From Sphingomonas panni (GTDB taxonomy: Bacteria; Pseudomonadota; Alphaproteobacteria; Sphingomonadales; Sphingomonadaceae), in assembly GCF_022664435.1 (NCBI RefSeq), contig NZ_JAKREU010000002.1:1-64000 (forward strand): 64,000 nt of DNA. Reading direction: 5' to 3'. The notes beneath the pieces were generated by a model that did no database searches, was not told where the DNA came from, and was given only the letters and a program-made list of their open reading frames with translations. A program made the translations under genes and the position numbers. Of the stretch, positions 18,733 to 27,324 are shown piece by piece; the stretch's first letter is position 1, and every line of letters starts with the position of its first letter.

Positions 18733-18929
18733 CGGTGGCAGCGCTTTCAGTAGGCCCCATCAAGCGCTGTCCGCGGGTCGACTTTATCGGGCAGCGCTTG
18801 GCGGGGCGTGGATGGACGGCGATTAAGAACCGAAGGTAGGACAGGTTGGGTCGGGCAACCTCATTGGCGACACCCAGCGGTGCTTTTGCCTGCAATGATC
18901 TAATCCGCATCGTGTCCGAAGTAGTGTAG

Positions 18930-19979
18930 ATGACGAGACAAGGGGGAAGATACGAGGTGCCGACGCTTTACCAGATTACCGACAAAGTAGACCGGCTGGC
19001 GATGGGCCGCTCGTTTGGCTCGCTGCAAGACAGACGCAAGCGGATCCACAATCTTGGCCGCAAGCCATCGAACGCCCCCTTTAGCGGTGCCAAGAACGAG
19101 GCGTGGACGTTCCACAATGGCGGCCGGGAGGAGCTGCAGTTCAACCTTGGCATCGAGGACGACTTGCCTGGTGGCGATTTCCGGTACGGCGTCGCTTTCT
19201 CGTTCGAACCTAGCCGCTCGATGCCGGATATCGACAAGCTGCTACCGCTGGTGGCGCGGTTCAACGATTATATACTAGAAAATTCCGCGCGACTGTCTGG
19301 CCTGAAGATGTGGCACTTCGCGCATGCCCGGGATGCCGACACCAGGGTCGGCCCCTATCCGCCAGCGCCGGTCGCACCCGAATTGTTCCACCTCGGTGTT
19401 TTCGTCTTTCTCGGCAGGATCGGCAGTTCGGCAGATCCTGACTATGGGGCAGTGCTTGAGACGCTCGAGGCTTTGCTCCCCATGTGGGAGTTCGTCGTGG
19501 CTGGCCCCGAGCGTGCACAGGCTCCAGCGGTGGAAGCACCGCTCGGCCAAAATACACTATCGCAGCGCACGTCGATGATCGTCACTCGCAAGGCGTTGCT
19601 GCTTGATGTGGGCCTCAGGCACAATGCGATGCAGCGCCAACTCTTTGACGACTTGGTAGCCACCTATGGTGGAACCCAGGTCGATGTGGAATTCGATGCG
19701 CGGGGCGGCGGCCGGGTGGATGCGATCGTTCAAACCCCGACCGAGCGCATCCTCTTTGAGATTAAAACTGCATCAACCGCACGCGGCTGCATCCGCGAGG
19801 CCTTGGGGCAACTGCTAGATTATGGCTGCTGGCCCGGTCGTGTCCCGGCGACGCGTCTGATTGTTGTCGGTTCGCCGCCCGCCGATGAGGATGCCCGCGC
19901 GTATCTCAACCTGCTGACGCGGAGGTCAGACATTCCTATCGAGTATTTACAGGTGCAGTTGCCTACAGCGACAAGTTGA
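18930..19979 (+). CDS. Uncharacterised protein with C-terminal PD-(D/E)XK nuclease signature
   Basis: A 349-residue soluble protein I cannot assign to a named family. Residues 50-130 form a distinctive domain (WTFHNGGREELQFNLG, RYGVAFSFEPSRS, LKMWHF) that looks like a nucleic-acid or modified-base recognition module. Residues 225-300 look like a PD-(D/E)XK nuclease core: D264 in RVDAIV, E277-I-K279 in LFEIKTAS, and Q294 in GQLLDYG, which matches the Q-x-x-x-Y helix. The start may instead be the GTG at 18957, which has GGGGGAAG upstream. The gene for a second nuclease-like protein starts 43 bases after its stop. A restriction or defence role is inferred from architecture only. Confidence 0.75.
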   Translation: MTRQGGRYEVPTLYQITDKVDRLAMGRSFGSLQDRRKRIHNLGRKPSNAPFSGAKNEAWTFHNGGREELQFNLGIEDDLPGGDFRYGVAFSFEPSRSMPDIDKLLPLVARFNDYILENSARLSGLKMWHFAHARDADTRVGPYPPAPVAPELFHLGVFVFLGRIGSSADPDYGAVLETLEALLPMWEFVVAGPERAQAPAVEAPLGQNTLSQRTSMIVTRKALLLDVGLRHNAMQRQLFDDLVATYGGTQVDVEFDARGGGRVDAIVQTPTERILFEIKTASTARGCIREALGQLLDYGCWPGRVPATRLIVVGSPPADEDARAYLNLLTRRSDIPIEYLQVQLPTATS

Positions 19980-20022
19980 TCGCCGGCGGCGCGGCATTAT
20001 TGATTTCAAGGAGAATGTTTGC

Positions 20023-20571
20023 GTGGGAGACAAGGCAACGGACCAGCGCGAGCGTCTGCGGAAAGGGATACTGGGTGAGTATCTCGCAATGGACTATTTT
20101 GATGCCAAGAAAGTGTCTTACTTCGCGATCGAGCAGAATACCCCAACCTGGAATCAGAAGCTGGCGTCAAATAACCTGAAGCGCCCTGACTTTATCATCT
20201 GGGACGAGCTCGGAAATCGGAGGCTTGTCGATGTTAAAAACTACACAATCCACGTTACGAGCTGCACTATAAGTGTCGATCATACAGATGTGCGCAGCTT
20301 GCGCGCGCATTCCACGGCACTTGGAATGGATGCATTGCTGGCCTTCGCGTTCGAACAGCGGTACCTTTTTTTCCTGAAGCTAGACAGCCTTACGCCGCCC
20401 AATACGCTTGGTCAGCCTCACTCTTTTTCGGTGGTTCCAGGACCCGCCGAATTGACTGATGGTATGCGCCCTCGATGGCTGCCTCCCGCCGCAATCGTGG
20501 CCTGGGATAGCAGTATGACGAGCGGGCTGGGTTTGAACCCGCTGTCCGATCCCGAAGCACTATTCATCTAA
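20023..20571 (+). CDS. Uncharacterised small PD-(D/E)XK nuclease-like protein
   Basis: A 182-residue protein with E19 in GILGEYLAMDYF, D56 in KRPDFIIW and D70-V-K72 in RLVDVKNY. This order and spacing is the PD-(D/E)XK nuclease core. The C-terminal half has no recognisable motif. A GTG start at 20023 is supported by AAGGAG upstream with a good spacer. It lies 43 bases after the other nuclease-like gene on the same strand and is probably co-transcribed. It could be a Holliday-junction-resolvase-like or restriction-type nuclease; the family is not identified. A complete IS1182-type element follows about 110 bases downstream. Confidence 0.75.
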   Translation: MGDKATDQRERLRKGILGEYLAMDYFDAKKVSYFAIEQNTPTWNQKLASNNLKRPDFIIWDELGNRRLVDVKNYTIHVTSCTISVDHTDVRSLRAHSTALGMDALLAFAFEQRYLFFLKLDSLTPPNTLGQPHSFSVVPGPAELTDGMRPRWLPPAAIVAWDSSMTSGLGLNPLSDPEALFI

Positions 20572-20687
20572 GCGTCGAGCAGTTTACAAATGGCGGCCTA
20601 GCCGACCTACAACTGCCATTGGGAGCAACCGAATTAACGCGCGTTGCTGCCAGATGGGTTCTCACTAGGCTGGCGGCAGGTTGGGGA

Positions 20688-20713
20688 CGATTGTTTTGAA
20701 AAAGGCCGCCTTG
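20688..20713 (+). repeat. IS1182-type left inverted repeat
   Basis: Starts CGATTGTTTTGAAAAAG. Pairs with 22193-22218 on the opposite strand with about five mismatches in 26. Confidence 0.65.
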
Positions 20714-20766
20714 CAGTCATGCTGATGGTTTGATTCAATCTTTGCGAGGTGAGCGGAGACGGGCCG

Positions 20767-22143
20767 ATGATGGGCGAACGGACAGTGGCGCAGGAAGCGC
20801 TGTTCTACAGCTTCAGCCTGGAGCGGCACGTGCCGGCGGACCATCTGCTGCGCTCGATCGACCGGTTCGTGGACCTGTCAGGCATCCGCGAGGAGCTGAA
20901 GCCGTTCTACAGCGAGACGGGTCGTCCCTCGATCGACCCAGAGTTGATGATCCGAATGCTCATCATCGGCTATTGCATGGACATCCGGTCCGAGCGGCGG
21001 CTGTGCGATGAGGTGCATCTGAACCTGGCGTATCGCTGGTTCTGCCGGCTGGGGCTGGACGGCGACGTGCCCGACCATTCGACCTTCTCGAAGAACCGCC
21101 ACGGGCGTTTCCGTGACAGCGACCTGTTGCGCCGGGTGTTCGAGACGACGGTCGCGCGCTGCATGGCCGAGGGGCTGGTGGGTGGCGAAGGGTTCGCGGT
21201 CGACGCCAGCCTCATCCGCGCCGACGCCAATCGTCAGACCGGCGGGCCGGGCAGCGATGGTGTGCCGCCGGACATCAACAGTCGTGCGGTGCGCGAGTAT
21301 CTGGCCGTTCTCGACGATGCCGCGTCCGGCGCCGCGACGCTGGTGGTGCCGAAGTATCTGGCGCCGGCCGATCCGGCATCGCGATGGACCAGCGCGCATC
21401 GCGGGCCGGCGTTCTACGCCTACTCGACCAACTACCTCATCGACCTCGACCACGCCGTCATCATGGACGTGGAAGCGAGCACCGCCGTGCGCCAGGCCGA
21501 GGTGACCGCGTGCAAGCGCATGATCGCGCGGGTGCACGACCGCTTCGGCGTCTGGCCCGAGCGTCTGGCCGCCGACACCGCCTACGGCTCGGCCGAGATG
21601 CTCGCCTGGCTCGTCCATGAGCGCGACATCCAGCCGCACATCCCGGTGTTCGACAAGTCCGCCCGCCGCGACGGCACGTTCGAGCGCGATGCCTTCACCT
21701 ACGACCATGACGACGACAGCTACGTCTGTCCCGGCGGCAAGCGCCTGAGGCCCAGGAACCGCAACTTCACGACCGTCCGGGGCGATGTCGGGCAGGACGG
21801 CTTCATCCGTTATCGCGCGCGACAGCAGGACTGCGGCGGCTGCGCCCTGCGGGAGCGTTGCACGCCCAACATGCCCGCGCGCAAGGTCACCCGTTCGATC
21901 CACGAAGGCGCTCGCGACCTGGCCCGCGACATCGCCACCACCGACGCCTACGTCACTTCGCGGCGCCAGCGAAAGAAGGTCGAGATGCTGTTCGCGCACC
22001 TTAAACGCATCCTGAAGCTCGACCGATTGCGCCTTCGCGGTCCAAACGGTGCCAGGGACGAGTTCCATATGGCAGCCACCGCCCAGAACCTGCGCAAGAT
22101 GGCAAAGCTCATCCCAATGCCGGCGCAACCACTACCCGCCTGA
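20767..22143 (+). CDS. IS1182-family transposase
   Basis: DDE transposase of 458 residues from the ATG at 20767, which has GGAG 8 bases upstream; a GTG at 20749 would add six residues. The N-terminal DUF772 region is present (FYSFSLERHVPADHLLRSID, PELMIRMLIIGY, DHSTFSKNR). The core has VDASLIRADANR (first Asp), AADTAYGSAEML (second Asp) and the C-terminal RKKVEMLFAHLKRILKL with the catalytic Glu. It has an intact frame, so the element may still be mobile. It sits directly downstream of the two nuclease-like genes. Confidence 0.93.
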   Translation: MMGERTVAQEALFYSFSLERHVPADHLLRSIDRFVDLSGIREELKPFYSETGRPSIDPELMIRMLIIGYCMDIRSERRLCDEVHLNLAYRWFCRLGLDGDVPDHSTFSKNRHGRFRDSDLLRRVFETTVARCMAEGLVGGEGFAVDASLIRADANRQTGGPGSDGVPPDINSRAVREYLAVLDDAASGAATLVVPKYLAPADPASRWTSAHRGPAFYAYSTNYLIDLDHAVIMDVEASTAVRQAEVTACKRMIARVHDRFGVWPERLAADTAYGSAEMLAWLVHERDIQPHIPVFDKSARRDGTFERDAFTYDHDDDSYVCPGGKRLRPRNRNFTTVRGDVGQDGFIRYRARQQDCGGCALRERCTPNMPARKVTRSIHEGARDLARDIATTDAYVTSRRQRKKVEMLFAHLKRILKLDRLRLRGPNGARDEFHMAATAQNLRKMAKLIPMPAQPLPA

Positions 22144-22192
22144 ACCGATCAGCGGCTTCCGCCGCAGTTCAGCAGCAATTCGTCGACCGGCC

Positions 22193-22218
22193 CAACGCCG
22201 ACTTCTTCAACACAATCG
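22193..22218 (-). repeat. IS1182-type right inverted repeat
   Basis: Complement starts CGATTGTGTTGAAGAAG and pairs with 20688-20713. Lies 50 bases after the transposase stop. Confidence 0.65.
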
Positions 22219-22296
22219 GACAGTAGCTGCCGTTCAGAACTCGATCGGCGACCGGCGCATTTTGGTCAAGACCCGCCCCTCCCGGCTCGGTGCACA

Positions 22297-22357
22297 GACC
22301 CAGATCCGGTCGTTCACTGCCTCTTTTTAACTCCCCGCTTTCGGCCATCCGTTCATG
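22297..22357 (+). repeat. R1 intergenic repeat, copy 6
   Basis: Begins GACCCAGATCCGGTCGTTC and ends GCCATCCGTTCATGT, with CTCTTTTT in the middle as in copy 7. Lies just outside the IS1182 right end. Confidence 0.7.
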
Positions 22358-22521
22358 TTGGTCGCGTAGGAGCAGCCCAGCCTTTGATCTGCTCGCCGAC
22401 CCGCGAGTTTCTGAAAAACGGGTGGCGTTTCGAACGTGTTACCGCGGCTCTCATATCCGCTACCTCTATGAGTAATACGCTTCATATTGCGGCCGCGCTC
22501 AGATACCGCTAGCTGTTGCAC

Positions 22522-23604
22522 ATGGATAATACAGTAGGTGTGCTCAAGCATGCAGTTTGCGGTGGGTTGATCGCATTGATGGCTTGCGCCTCGTCTGCCG
22601 CCAACACGAACACTGCGCTGCCGGATATGACCACAATCCTGCGCGAACAGCGCGTGGAAAGCGCGTCGGTCGCCGTGATCCGCGACGGACGGATCGTCTC
22701 GACCGGGGCTTGGGGCATGGCGGGACCGAACCGCGCGGCGACCGTCGCCACGCCCTACAATCTCGCTTCGCTGACGAAGCCGCTGACGGCGGAGGTCATC
22801 CTGCGACTGGTCTCGGCCGGCAAGCTGTCGCTCGACGAGCCGATGGATCGCTACTGGAGCGATCCCGACCTGTCGCGCGATCCCCGGCGGATGAAGCTGA
22901 CGGTCCGCATGGCGCTCAGCCATCGCACCGGGCTGCCGAACTGGCGCGATGCAAAGGGGCTAGCGTTCGATCATGATCCCGGCACAACTACCGGCTATTC
23001 GGGCGAGGGGTATCAATATGCCGCGCTCTATGCAGAGCACCGCACCGGGCAGTCGTTCGAGACGCTTGGCCAGCGCTGGCTGTTCGCTCCCACCCATATG
23101 CGCGCCTCGGGCTATGTGTCCGCGCAGGGCGAGACGGTGCCGATTGCCGTACCCTATGACGACGGAGGCAAGCCGCTGCCGGTCGAGCGTGTGACAAGGT
23201 ACAACGCCGCCGATCTGGCGCATGCGACGGCGCGCGATTATGCGCGCTTCCTCATCGATGCCCGCAACGACCGGGGCTTGAGTACGTCTCTGGCGGCGGA
23301 GCGCAGCCGATCGCAGGCCGACCTGACGCCCGAACTATGCGCCGGATCGAAAGCGGCCAGCTGTCCGCCGTGGACCGGCTTCGGCCTGGGCTGGCAACTC
23401 CTCGGTTTTCACGATGGCACGACGATGCTCCACACCGGCAAGGATGCCGGGGCGTTCACCTTTGCCGCGATCGATCGCGCAAGCGGCGACGGCATCGTCA
23501 TCCTGACCAACAGCGACAATGGGTGGCGGGCCATCCTGCCCATCCTCGAGTGCACCGGGAGCGATCCGAAGCTGATCGCCTTCCTGCGCGGCCAGATGAA
23601 CTGA
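22522..23604 (+). CDS. Class C beta-lactamase-like serine hydrolase, exported
   Basis: A 360-residue beta-lactamase/transpeptidase-fold protein. A signal peptide covers about residues 1-28 (VCGGLIALMACASSAA). The active site has S83-L-T-K86 (SxxK), Y159 in GYSGEGYQY (the YxN position carries Gly instead of Asn) and an HTG triad in MLHTGKDAG. It is probably an esterase, D-aminopeptidase or low-activity beta-lactamase-like enzyme; resistance cannot be inferred. An ATG at 22522 is used; a TTG lies two codons upstream, and no strong ribosome site is visible. The NTF2-like gene starts 16 bases after its stop. Confidence 0.88.
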   Translation: MDNTVGVLKHAVCGGLIALMACASSAANTNTALPDMTTILREQRVESASVAVIRDGRIVSTGAWGMAGPNRAATVATPYNLASLTKPLTAEVILRLVSAGKLSLDEPMDRYWSDPDLSRDPRRMKLTVRMALSHRTGLPNWRDAKGLAFDHDPGTTTGYSGEGYQYAALYAEHRTGQSFETLGQRWLFAPTHMRASGYVSAQGETVPIAVPYDDGGKPLPVERVTRYNAADLAHATARDYARFLIDARNDRGLSTSLAAERSRSQADLTPELCAGSKAASCPPWTGFGLGWQLLGFHDGTTMLHTGKDAGAFTFAAIDRASGDGIVILTNSDNGWRAILPILECTGSDPKLIAFLRGQMN

Positions 23605-23620
23605 CAGGACCAGAGCCATT

Positions 23621-24094
23621 ATGACCGCGATCGCCGTTGCCGCAGCCTTGCTCGCGACGCCCGTGCCGCCCCTGACCGATCCGTTGACGACCGAGATCGG
23701 TGCGCTCGACGCGAAGGTGTTCGACGCCTACAACCGCTGCGACCTGCCGACCTTCTCCGGCTATTTCGATCCGAAGGTCGCCTTCTACCACGACACCGGC
23801 GGCGCGACGTTCGAGCGTGACGCGATGGTCGACGGCGTCCGCAACTATGTCTTCGGAAAGGTGAAGCGCGAACTGATCCCGGCGACGTTCCGCGTCTATC
23901 CGATCAAGGATTACGGGGCGATCGAGGAAGGCGAGCACCGCTTCTGCGAACTGGCGACAGGGCGCTGCGAGGGGATCGCCAAATTCGTGATGGTCTGGGC
24001 AAAGCAGGATGGCGCCTGGCGGATCACCAGCGTCCTCAGTTACGGACACCGCGCCGCGACGCCCGCCGAACAGCGAAGCGCCACTGACAGATAG
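23621..24094 (+). CDS. NTF2-like (DUF4440/SnoaL) small protein
   Basis: A 157-residue cystatin-like-fold protein with an N-terminal signal-like stretch (MTAIAVAAALLATPV), then the long helix IGALDAKVFDAYNRCDLPTF and the sheet FVMVWAKQDGAWRITSVLSY, typical of DUF4440 proteins. Such proteins bind small ligands or act as accessory domains; no catalytic function can be assigned. It starts 16 bases after the serine hydrolase gene and is probably exported with it. Confidence 0.8.
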   Translation: MTAIAVAAALLATPVPPLTDPLTTEIGALDAKVFDAYNRCDLPTFSGYFDPKVAFYHDTGGATFERDAMVDGVRNYVFGKVKRELIPATFRVYPIKDYGAIEEGEHRFCELATGRCEGIAKFVMVWAKQDGAWRITSVLSYGHRAATPAEQRSATDR

Positions 24095-24130
24095 CTGGTG
24101 GGGTGCTTCCCGATCCGGTTTGGCGAACCA

Positions 24131-24192
24131 GACCCACATCCGGTCATTCACGGCCTCTTTTTGGCTCCCCACCTTCTGCCGTTCATTCATGT
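24131..24192 (+). repeat. R1 intergenic repeat, copy 7
   Basis: Begins GACCCACATCCGGTCATTC, which is the best version of the R1 start, and ends CGTTCATTCATGT. Starts 37 bases after the NTF2-like stop. The remaining gap to the kinase gene shows nothing else. Confidence 0.7.
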
Positions 24193-24442
24193 GGACAGCG
24201 GAGGAGGTGCCGAGCCTCAGTCCTGCCCACTGCCCACAAGCCTCCCATATGGATGGTGTATCGGGACTGACAGTCGATCTGCTATGGACATAAGATAGAG
24301 TCAGTCGCAGCAACTGACCTGCCAAACGGCGAGCTTTTACGTTCCACGCTGATCCGAAGCGGCCATATTCCCGTCCGCGTGCGGCTTTGCTAAATAGCGG
24401 ACGAGGATTTGCCAGGGGGCTTGTCCGCTCTTGGACGCCCTG

Positions 24443-26215
24443 ATGATCCGTTCCCTGCCTGTCAGTTTCTTCGACCGGATCGTAGCTTGGTCACTCTACC
24501 TTCAGCTCCCGATCGTGGTCCGCTATCTACTCGCGGCAATCACCATCCTTGCCGTTGGCTGGGGGCGCGTCCTGTTCGTACCGGACACGTTGCCTTGGCT
24601 TCTGTTCATTCCTGCGACGATCGCCATCGCTCTGGTGGCGGGCAAAGGACCGGGGCTTTTCGCAGCTGTTTTATCGACAGCTACCGGCATCGCATCCCTT
24701 GGCACGATCGAGCATCCCACCTGGGTGCCGCGGCAGCAATGGGTATCAGCAACCCTGTTCCTCGTCGTCATGCTCGGCATCGTCATGCTGACCGCTGAGT
24801 TGCGCGAGTCCCTGCGTCGCGCGCGGCGGCTCAACGAGGAGCTTGTCGAAAGCGAGCGACAGGCGGTCGAGCGGCAGGCGTTCCTGTCCGGCGTGCTGGC
24901 CAGCTCGACGGATTGCATTAAGGTCCTCGACCTCGACGGCAAGCTGACCTTCATGAGTGAAGGGGGGCAGCGTGTCATGGAGATCAGCGACTTCAATGAG
25001 GTCGTTGGTTGTCCATGGCCGGACTTTTGGCAAGATGCTGGCAACGCCGAAGCCAAGGCCGCGATCGAGGCGGCCAAGCGGGGTGAGGCGCGCAGCTTCA
25101 TCGGCAAGGCTGACACCTATCGCGGTACGCCGAAATGGTGGCACGTCGCGGTCAGTCCGATCGCCGGACCGGACGGGCGCCCCGATCGCATCCTATCGGT
25201 CTCCCGTGACATCACCAACCTGCGCGCGAGCGAGGAGGAGCGCGACCGCTTCGTCCGACTGGCGGAGAACAGCACCGACTTCATCGGCATGGCCCGTACC
25301 GACGGCAGCGTCTTTTACGTCAACGATGCCGCCAGACGCCTCGTAGGTCTGGAAGGTGCCGACATCACCCGACTGACCATCGCCGACTTCTTTCTGCCCG
25401 AGCAGGTTGAGACTGTCATGCGCGAGGTGCTGCCTGCGGTGGACCGCGACGGCCACTGGGTCGGCGAGTTGGATTTCCGGCATTTCCGCACCAGTGAGTT
25501 GATCCCGGTCCTTTATTCTGTGTTTCCAGTCACCGACGCGACGGGAACGCTGATCGGCTACGGCACCGTGACCCGTGACTTTCGCGAGCGGCGCCGCGCC
25601 GAAGACGATATGCGCCTGATGAACGGCGAACTGGCGCATCGCCTCAAGAATGTCCTGGCGGTCGTCCAGTCGGTCGCCGCGCAGACGTTCAGAGGCATTC
25701 CCGAGGCGGAAACGGCGAGCCAGAGCCTGTCGGCGCGACTTGTCGCGCTGGGTGCCGCAACGGACGTGCTGACCGGCCGTTCATGGCGCTCCGCCGATCT
25801 GTGCGAGTTGGCGACGCGGGCCTTGTCCCCGCATGGCCGGATCGGCGAGCGCATCCTGTTGTCCGGCCCGGCGGTGACGTTGAAGCCCGAACTTACGGTC
25901 GCCTTCGCGCTCGCCCTGCACGAACTGGCGACCAACGCCGCCAAATATGGCGCGCTGTCGAATGAGACAGGCCATGTGACGCTTGCTTGGTCGATTAACG
26001 GCGACCGCGACGATGCCTCATTCGCGGTCTGCTGGCGCGAAGAGGGGGGACCGCCCGTCACGCGGCCACAGCGCAAGGGCTTCGGCTCGGTCCTGATCGA
26101 GCGCTCCTTGCGAAGCTATTTCAGCGGCAAGGCTGCAACCGACTATCGGCCGGAAGGTTTGGTGTTTGAACTTGAAGCGCGGCTTGGAGACGCCGCCATC
26201 GTGACCGGGAATTAA
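24443..26215 (+). CDS. PAS-containing HWE-family sensor histidine kinase
   Basis: About 590 residues. Residues 20-110 contain three to four membrane helices in a DUF4118-like arrangement. A short coiled coil (RRLNEELVESERQAVERQ) leads to two PAS domains (about 140-255 and 265-385). The HWE kinase follows, with the phosphoacceptor H399 in AHRLKNVLAVVQS, the ATPase N box LHELATNAAKYGALS and the closing GFGSVLIERSL. HWE kinases are common in alphaproteobacterial light and stress signalling. The first start is uncertain: a TTG at 24431 or an ATG at 24443. The receiver gene starts 2 bases after its stop, giving a two-gene unit. Confidence 0.92.
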   Translation: MIRSLPVSFFDRIVAWSLYLQLPIVVRYLLAAITILAVGWGRVLFVPDTLPWLLFIPATIAIALVAGKGPGLFAAVLSTATGIASLGTIEHPTWVPRQQWVSATLFLVVMLGIVMLTAELRESLRRARRLNEELVESERQAVERQAFLSGVLASSTDCIKVLDLDGKLTFMSEGGQRVMEISDFNEVVGCPWPDFWQDAGNAEAKAAIEAAKRGEARSFIGKADTYRGTPKWWHVAVSPIAGPDGRPDRILSVSRDITNLRASEEERDRFVRLAENSTDFIGMARTDGSVFYVNDAARRLVGLEGADITRLTIADFFLPEQVETVMREVLPAVDRDGHWVGELDFRHFRTSELIPVLYSVFPVTDATGTLIGYGTVTRDFRERRRAEDDMRLMNGELAHRLKNVLAVVQSVAAQTFRGIPEAETASQSLSARLVALGAATDVLTGRSWRSADLCELATRALSPHGRIGERILLSGPAVTLKPELTVAFALALHELATNAAKYGALSNETGHVTLAWSINGDRDDASFAVCWREEGGPPVTRPQRKGFGSVLIERSLRSYFSGKAATDYRPEGLVFELEARLGDAAIVTGN

Positions 26216-26217
26216 GC

Positions 26218-26598
26218 GTGGGTCAGAGTACGCCGATCGGCAGCAAGACGATCCTGATCGTTGAGGACGAGGCTTTGGTCAGGTTCGACCTCGTGGACTT
26301 CTTCGGCCATGCCGAATGGCGGGTTTTTGACGCGGAGAACGCGGACGAAGCCATTGCCATCCTCGACGCGCACAAGGAAATTCGGGTGGTTCTGACCGAT
26401 GTGCAGATGCCGGGATCGATGGATGGTGTGAAGCTCGCACACTATATACGTGAACGCTTTCCGCCGACCGTACTCTTCGTCGCATCCGGCAACGCCCCCA
26501 TCCCGGCGCACGAATTGCCTGCCCGAGCTACCTTCCTTCCCAAGCCCTTCGATCCGCATCGGCTGCTGCGTCAAATCGAAAGCATGGCGCAGGCATAA
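26218..26598 (+). CDS. Single-domain response regulator (CheY-like)
   Basis: A 126-residue stand-alone receiver domain. E16/D17 and the phosphoacceptor D61 in LTDVQMPGSMDG are visible, with K in FLPKPFD. No output domain. A GTG start 2 bases after the HWE kinase stop shows tight coupling, so it is the likely phosphate acceptor of that kinase and may work by protein contact or as a phosphate sink. Confidence 0.92.
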   Translation: MGQSTPIGSKTILIVEDEALVRFDLVDFFGHAEWRVFDAENADEAIAILDAHKEIRVVLTDVQMPGSMDGVKLAHYIRERFPPTVLFVASGNAPIPAHELPARATFLPKPFDPHRLLRQIESMAQA

Positions 26599-26639
26599 TT
26601 CCCCGACGACGGCCTCATGGCGCGGCCCGGTTTCTCATT

Positions 26640-26755
26640 TGGGAAGCCCTGCGGGAAAGCCAGGGCAGTATGGGTCTTCCCATGCCTCACGATCTCGGCC
26701 GTTTTGCCAAAAGCTAGTCCTGATTGCGTTTTTCCGAAACGGTCCATCATATATG
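26640..26755 (+). repeat. R2 intergenic repeat, copy 2
   Basis: Resembles 15045-15160 over about 115 bases with many substitutions; the GCCGTTTT-CCAAAA core and the CGAAACGGTCCATC end are shared. Together with R1 copy 8 it fills much of the 730-base gap 26599-27324. Confidence 0.5.
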
Positions 26756-26867
26756 GGGAAACGGGACTGCGGCGAGTTTCCTGAACGGCTGGCCTCGGAA
26801 TGCAGCGCCGACTCACCGAACGGCGGAGAACGGATTGAGAGCTGCCGGACAGCTTCACGGCAGTCAG

Positions 26868-26928
26868 GACCCACAAATGGACGTTCAGACCACCTTGCTC
26901 GTCTCCTAACTTTAGACATTCGTTCATT
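26868..26928 (+). repeat. R1 intergenic repeat, copy 8
   Basis: Begins GACCCACAAATGGACGTTCA and ends GACATTCGTTCAT. Lies upstream of the seven-gene accessory region. Confidence 0.6.
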
Positions 26929-27324
26929 GGGCGTGCGCGACCGACCGCGAGGGCGGAAGCTGGGACTTTGCTGCCGTTCGCCCGCGGTGAGCCGAAAGGC
27001 GGCTCTTGTCAGAAGCCGACGTTGAACGTTCGCTCGACCGGCATCTTGGAACGTTAGAAGCTGGCCCCCCCAGACTGGCGGATTTTGCGAGCGCCGCTAG
27101 TGAAGCGGACATTCGCGGGAGCTACTCCCGTTGTATCGAGAAGGTCCAGAGTCGGCTATCGACGGTAAGGGAGTTTCGGAGCGCCGGGCGGCGATTCCCA
27201 GCGGCGTCCGACCTTTGCACAGATTCATCCACGACTCTCCTCACCCAATTTTTGTCCCGCTTCGTCCCCGACGCATTGAGAAAGCAGTTCCCCAATGCAA
27301 TAATCCTGCGATGGTAATCGCTCG

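Larger units (their letters stand above)
20684..22222 (+). mobile_element. IS1182-family insertion sequence, apparently complete
   Basis: Contains one intact transposase gene flanked by imperfect inverted repeats. 20688-20713 and the complement of 22193-22218 match at about 21 of 26 positions (both start CGATTGT). The outer limits given are approximate by a few bases because the repeats fade outside these blocks. Length of about 1.5 kb fits the family. No target duplication was identified. Confidence 0.8.

Noticed and set aside
20878..22128. 416-codon minus-strand frame opposite the IS1182 transposase
   Set aside because: Antisense shadow; composition unlike a protein and fully covered by the transposase gene.
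27006..27317. 103-codon plus-strand frame before MWG protein 1
   Set aside because: TTG-type start without ribosome site, Ser/Arg-rich and no family resemblance; probably intergenic.
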